64,000 nucleotides of DNA. Origin: Tepidisphaeraceae bacterium. GTDB lineage: Bacteria > Planctomycetota > Phycisphaerae > Tepidisphaerales > Tepidisphaeraceae. Under the pieces are notes generated by a model that was given only the letters and a program-made list of their open reading frames with translations, did not search any database and was not told where the DNA came from. Below are positions 61,052 to 64,000 of this stretch, in pieces (the first letter of the stretch is position 1; the number at the start of each line of letters is the position of its first letter). Made by a program: the position numbers and the translations under genes. The DNA lies in NCBI GenBank assembly GCA_035998445.1, contig DASYHQ010000018.1:186001-250000 (forward strand), written 5' to 3'.

Positions 61052-61810
61052 TTATGATGGCCTACCACTGCGGCCAACCTTCCGCCTGCGAGCACGTCGA
61101 CGCCGCCGCCTGCGTGGCTGCTGCTGACGCACGGCCGGCCCGTGCTGTCGCTCAATGGCGCCTTCACGTTCGCGACGGTGTCGCTCGACCGTGCGCGGGT
61201 TTGCGTTGCGCCACGCCGCGTAGATCGCGCTGACGATGTACGGGTTTCCCCTGCCGCCGAGCGTGTCCTGCTCTGGGTCGGCTTGGTAAGCGCGACGGAT
61301 GTCGTCGAACACCCGATGGCGATCGTCGCGTGACTCCTGGGCGGCCAGGTAGAGCGCAAGCCGTCCCGGCCGTGGTCCGAGGATGATGTGCTCGGGCACG
61401 TCGTTACGCGCTCGCTGTGACCGAACCGGCTTCGGCTCAGGTAGGCGATTTGCCAGGAAGCTGTGTCGGATGTCGGCCAGCGCCATACTGATGGCCGGGA
61501 TCGTCACGTTACGCAGGACCGCCAGCTCCTGCTGTGAGAACCCGCGCACGTAGTGATCGACCAGGAGCGAGCAGCGTCGGCGGGTGAAGGTGCTGGTGAG
61601 GCGCAGCACGGCGTCGCGGTCTATGGAGAACATCAACGCGAACGAACACCGGCCGTACGGCCATCGGTCCGACGGCATCTCGTAACTGCTGTCGCCCATG
61701 ATGCCGCGCGAGTAGTCGATGCCCGGCTTGAACGAGACGCCAATCGCCCTGCGACCATCGGCCGGCCTGTTCGGTTGGTCTCGCGTTGCTCGTCGTTTGC
61801 TGCTTGCCAT
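61052..61810 (-). CDS. Phage regulator with sigma-region-4/ArpU-like helix-turn-helix
   Basis: A 252-aa protein. Residues ~80-115 (CSLLVDHYVRGFSQQELAVLRNVTI..SMALADI) read as a sigma-70 region 4-type HTH. The end is extremely Arg-rich (RRRRRRRARRRKVGRSGR). The protein lies between replication and late genes and is followed by a terminator, where lambdoid and Gram-positive phages keep their late-gene activators (ArpU/RinA-like). An activator of the late operon is the likely role. Confidence 0.7.
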   Translation of the reverse strand: MASSKRRATRDQPNRPADGRRAIGVSFKPGIDYSRGIMGDSSYEMPSDRWPYGRCSFALMFSIDRDAVLRLTSTFTRRRCSLLVDHYVRGFSQQELAVLRNVTIPAISMALADIRHSFLANRLPEPKPVRSQRARNDVPEHIILGPRPGRLALYLAAQESRDDRHRVFDDIRRAYQADPEQDTLGGRGNPYIVSAIYAAWRNANPRTVERHRREREGAIERQHGPAVRQQQPRRRRRRRARRRKVGRSGRPS

Positions 61811-61936
61811 TCCTTCTGATTCCTTCGGCGTTGAGGCTACAATCGACGTCGCACCCCGTTGGACTCTGACGTTCCATCATCCGCTTCACCGCCGCGCGGC
61901 AAACGGTCTCTCCCGGCCGGGCGTCGGTGCACGCCC

Positions 61937-62122
61937 ATGAACCTGTCACTTCCCCTCACACACCGGCTGAAGTTCGAAGCTCAGGCCGCCACGCTCGGCA
62001 TCAAGCCCAGCGAGTTACTTCGCCGTTGGATCGATGAGCACGATCGCAGCGAGCGCCTCACGCGCTCCGGGACAGCCGGGCCGGAGTCGTTTCGGGGCAG
62101 CAACCCTCTCCCGTTCACTTGA
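61937..62122 (+). CDS. Small CopG/ribbon-helix-helix-like protein
   Basis: A 61-aa plus-strand product (MNLSLPLTHRLKFEAQAATLG, KPSELLRRWIDEHDRSE). Strand-helix-helix pattern of CopG-like proteins. It is divergent from the late regulator and might repress it. RBS is weak, so it may not be real. Confidence 0.45.
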   Translation: MNLSLPLTHRLKFEAQAATLGIKPSELLRRWIDEHDRSERLTRSGTAGPESFRGSNPLPFT

Positions 62123-62408
62123 CGGGGTCCCTTGACTTGCACCGCGGGCTACGCGGACGCGGCGGGCGGGCCAGCTCACCGTAGATCTGCGGCGCGTCGA
62201 TCGACGGACCGAGTTCGACACGCGCCCGGCGCGATAGACCCTCAGCAAGCGCCCGGACGGCTTCCTGTGCGGCCCGCGCTAACCGAGCGCATCGCGTTTG
62301 TCGACCATAACGCGTGGCGGCGGCGGTCTCGACGTCGAGCAGCGCCCTGGCGGCGGTCGTGATTGCGCGGGCGGTCGCGTCGTGAAACTTTCGGCGATCG
62401 TCTGTCAT
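62115..62408 (-). CDS. Phage hypothetical 97 aa
   Basis: Not recognised. Helical, Ala/Arg-rich (AITTAARALLDVETAAATRYG, LARAAQEAVRALAEGL) with a basic tail. It lies 28 bp after the helicase-loader stop on the same strand and overlaps the end of the small RHH gene by 8 bases. Coding status is plausible only by position. Confidence 0.4.
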   Translation of the reverse strand: MTDDRRKFHDATARAITTAARALLDVETAAATRYGRQTRCARLARAAQEAVRALAEGLSRRARVELGPSIDAPQIYGELARPPRPRSPRCKSRDPVK

Positions 62409-62435
62409 CCTGAGGTACTCCGAAGGATCTCTCCG

Positions 62436-63350
62436 TTATCTCGCGGCGTGCTGGGCGGCTTTTCGCGCCGCTAGAAACGGGACGATCATGGGCCACTCGC
62501 AAAGCTGATAACCGCCCTCCTCGCCCATGCGGCGCAGCAGCTTACCGCCCATGTCGGCGGCGAGGGCTTCAGAGCTGAGGTTTGTGATCATCAGCGTCGC
62601 CAGTTCATTGCCGTAGCGATGGTCCAGCAGATCGCCGAACACGGCATCCTCGCGCGGCGTTGCACTTCGATCTTGGACCTCGTCTATCACCAGCAGGTGA
62701 GCGCGCTCGAACTTCCGACGCACCGCCATCTTTCGATCCCAATCGGCGGTGGTGAGCTCGTCGATCATCCGCCGGGCCGTGGTGTAGAAAGCGTGGCGAC
62801 CGCGAACCGTGTAAGCGCGGATCAACCCGCTGGCCAGGGCTGTTTTGCCGATACCCCGCGACCCGCCGATCGCGAGGAAGAACGGCGAACCGGCAATGTC
62901 CGACAGCTTGCGGGCGGCGGCGAGGTAGTCGGGCGGCAGATCCCGGTCGAGCTGTTCCAGGTCGATCGACAAGTATCGCTCGGGCACGCCCCGCGCCAGC
63001 ATCGACGCGTTGATGGCCCTCCCTCTCTCCGCGGCGATCTTTTCGTCGTTCTCTGTGGGTGGCGCTGAGCCCAGCACGCTCCGAAGAAATGCTTCGTTCA
63101 TCGTCGGGCGCAGCGGGCGGGGTGCGGTCCGCGCAGCCGGTTCATCGGCCGCCGCCGGCGGGGCATTGGCGAGCCAATCGATCTTGCTGCGCAGCGTGTC
63201 GAGCGTCTCACCCGGCTTGAGCTGCAGCAAGGTCCGCAGCGCGTCCGACCTCATCTCCGCCGAGCTTAGTGACGGGGAGGGCTGGGGTTTGGTCTTTGTG
63301 GAAGCCTCGGCGCGCCTCTTCCTCTTTGCGGGTTTCTTTGAACCGTCCAT
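62436..63350 (-). CDS. DnaC-like helicase loader ATPase
   Basis: A 304-aa AAA+ ATPase. The first ~110 residues are basic and linker-like. Walker A: FFLAIGGSRGIGKTALASGL. Walker B: HLLVIDEVQDRSA, sensor-1 TLMITNLSSEAL, and arginine-rich GGKLLRRMGEEGGYQLCEW, as in DnaC/IstB-like proteins that place the replicative helicase. The start at 63350 overlaps the preceding replication gene by 143 bp. The Met near 63254 would reduce this. Confidence 0.88.
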   Translation of the reverse strand: MDGSKKPAKRKRRAEASTKTKPQPSPSLSSAEMRSDALRTLLQLKPGETLDTLRSKIDWLANAPPAAADEPAARTAPRPLRPTMNEAFLRSVLGSAPPTENDEKIAAERGRAINASMLARGVPERYLSIDLEQLDRDLPPDYLAAARKLSDIAGSPFFLAIGGSRGIGKTALASGLIRAYTVRGRHAFYTTARRMIDELTTADWDRKMAVRRKFERAHLLVIDEVQDRSATPREDAVFGDLLDHRYGNELATLMITNLSSEALAADMGGKLLRRMGEEGGYQLCEWPMIVPFLAARKAAQHAAR

Positions 63351-64000
63351 TGTTGCTCCCGTGATTTGTTCGCGGCTCGAAAATGCCTTGCCACGTATTC
63401 GCGATGCTGGTCTCGATGGCGTCGACCGCCCGTTGCGGCCCCCATCCGGCCAGCTTCTTTAGCTGCTTCTCGGCTGACATTGGCCCGAGCGGTTTTTTCA
63501 TCTGCTGGCGGTACTCAATCCACTCGCCCCACGCTTGGCGAAACTCCGACGTGTCGAGCACGGCCGGAATCGGTGCGTTGTCGCATGATGGTTTTGGTCG
63601 CAGCGCGCGGCTGTTGTTGTTCTCTTTGTTGTTCTTTGAGTTGTTCTTAGTTGTTCGGGGGACGGTGCGCGGCCCGGTTGAGGGTCGCTGAGCGGCCCGG
63701 TTGCAGGGTCGCCCACCGTCCCGGTTGAGGGTCGCTGAGCGGCCCGGTTGGCCGCCCCCGTTTTGCTCGGCGTCCGGGACGTTCACCGTCCCGGTTGAAC
63801 CGGGCCGCTCACCGTCCCGGTTGGGAACCGACAACCGGCGCAGTACGACGTTGCGACCGTGGCTATCCACCCGCCGCACGAGGATGCCTTTATCCTCCAG
63901 ACGCTGCACGGCCTTTCGCGTCCGGTTTAGGTTCTTGCAGCCGACGTCGTCGGCGATCGACTCGATGCTTGGATAAGCGTCGCCAGTGAGGTAGTCGGAT
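63208..64000 (-). CDS. Phage replication initiator (partial, wHTH + DnaD-like)
   Basis: Open to the right edge in the frame starting at 63999. Visible 263 residues: winged-helix part (AYPSIESIADDVGCKNLNRTRKAV, QRLEDKGILVRR), an Arg/Gly/Asn-rich linker (NRDGERPG..., NNSKNNKENNNSR), then a DnaD/replisome-organiser-like helical segment (FRQAWGEWIEYRQQMKKPLG, KQLKKLAGWGPQRAVDAIETSI). It resembles lambda O in place and plan. The linker DNA holds the iterons at 63673-63823. The DnaC gene overlaps its end. Confidence 0.82.
   Translation of the reverse strand, partial: SDYLTGDAYPSIESIADDVGCKNLNRTRKAVQRLEDKGILVRRVDSHGRNVVLRRLSVPNRDGERPGSTGTVNVPDAEQNGGGQPGRSATLNRDGGRPCNRAAQRPSTGPRTVPRTTKNNSKNNKENNNSRALRPKPSCDNAPIPAVLDTSEFRQAWGEWIEYRQQMKKPLGPMSAEKQLKKLAGWGPQRAVDAIETSIANTWQGIFEPRTNHGSNNGRFKETRKEEEARRGFHKDQTPALPVTKLGGDEVGRAADLAAAQAG
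63600..63823. repeat. Iterons plus pyrimidine/T-rich segment: probable phage origin
   Basis: CCCGGTTG occurs at 63673, 63696, 63720, 63743, 63790 and 63816 (spacings 23, 24, 23, 47, 26), and a 23-bp segment (63681-63703) is exactly repeated at 63728-63750. Directly beside them, 63605-63656 is a T/G-rich, AT-richer stretch (TTGTTGTTCTTTG-like). Iterons plus an easily melted segment within the initiator gene match the lambda origin layout. Confidence 0.7.

Larger units (their letters stand above)
41273..64000. mobile_element. HK97-like siphovirus prophage (left part, right end outside window)
   Basis: Integrase next to a tRNA 3' end, then cargo genes, then a minus-strand late operon with terminase, portal, protease, capsid, connectors, tail tube, tail chaperone, tape measure and tail tip, then replication genes. 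The order matches lambdoid/HK97-type siphoviruses. attL should overlap the tRNA-Val 3' end. No second copy of that tRNA segment was seen to 64000, so attR is beyond the window. Confidence 0.9.

Noticed and set aside
60988-61359. 123-codon minus-strand open frame
   Set aside because: It overlaps the regulator gene in another frame and has random composition.
63660-63830. Evenly spaced repeats resembling a CRISPR array
   Set aside because: Repeat core is only 8 bp with a 23-bp period, no distinct spacers, and lies inside a replication gene; iterons fit better.

Overview
The window looks like a chromosome segment of a high-GC planctomycete, most likely of class Phycisphaerae. This is inferred from several features together: two PEP-CTERM surface proteins, a prepilin with the H-x9-DG ending, a DUF1080-like domain, large glycoside hydrolases, and fold-back repeats that produce spurious ORFs. 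No rRNA is present. The only RNA genes seen are an initiator tRNA-Met and a tRNA-Val.

Host part (1-41272). It opens with the end of metK, an intracellular alpha-L-rhamnosidase-like enzyme, an M3 oligopeptidase and a lone ABC ATPase. Next is a small coiled-coil protein (6629-7237) whose helical plan resembles eukaryotic/archaeal ESCRT-III (Snf7) proteins, facing a 1501-aa AsmA-like protein. A surface-sugar cluster follows: gmd, fcl, a GT4 glycosyltransferase, a tiny lipoprotein and a nucleotide-sugar epimerase (12104-16972). Then come an AraC regulator divergent from a GH2 enzyme, an endonuclease III-like protein, a giant secreted BNR-propeller/SGNH-esterase fusion, the PEP-CTERM and prepilin genes, and a GntR/LacI-type regulator with a likely operator. 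After tRNA-fMet there are a diguanylate cyclase coupled to trpF, a YhaM-like nuclease, a damaged HEAT-like gene, a large secreted protein, Mn-type SOD, MiaE, an aldo/keto reductase, a HEAT protein and a lipoprotein amidase.

Prophage (41273 to the right edge and beyond). A tyrosine integrase lies just downstream of tRNA-Val(GAC). From 44743 to 60693 a minus-strand late operon of HK97-like siphovirus type runs with very short or overlapping junctions: PLD-like protein, small terminase, HNH-AP2, HNH, large terminase, portal, protease, capsid, connector proteins, tail terminator, tail tube, tail chaperone with a canonical -1 frameshift site, tape measure and tail-tip proteins. Upstream are a sigma-region-4-like regulator, a DnaC-type helicase loader and a replication initiator. 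The initiator gene carries about 23-nt iterons beside a T-rich stretch, as in the lambda origin. Between integrase and tail genes sits a plus-strand pair, a small membrane protein and a pseudopilin, in the position usual for lysogenic-conversion genes. No endolysin is recognisable.

Most worth following: the Snf7-like protein, the phage-borne pseudopilin, the iteron origin, the frameshift site and the fold-back repeat families.
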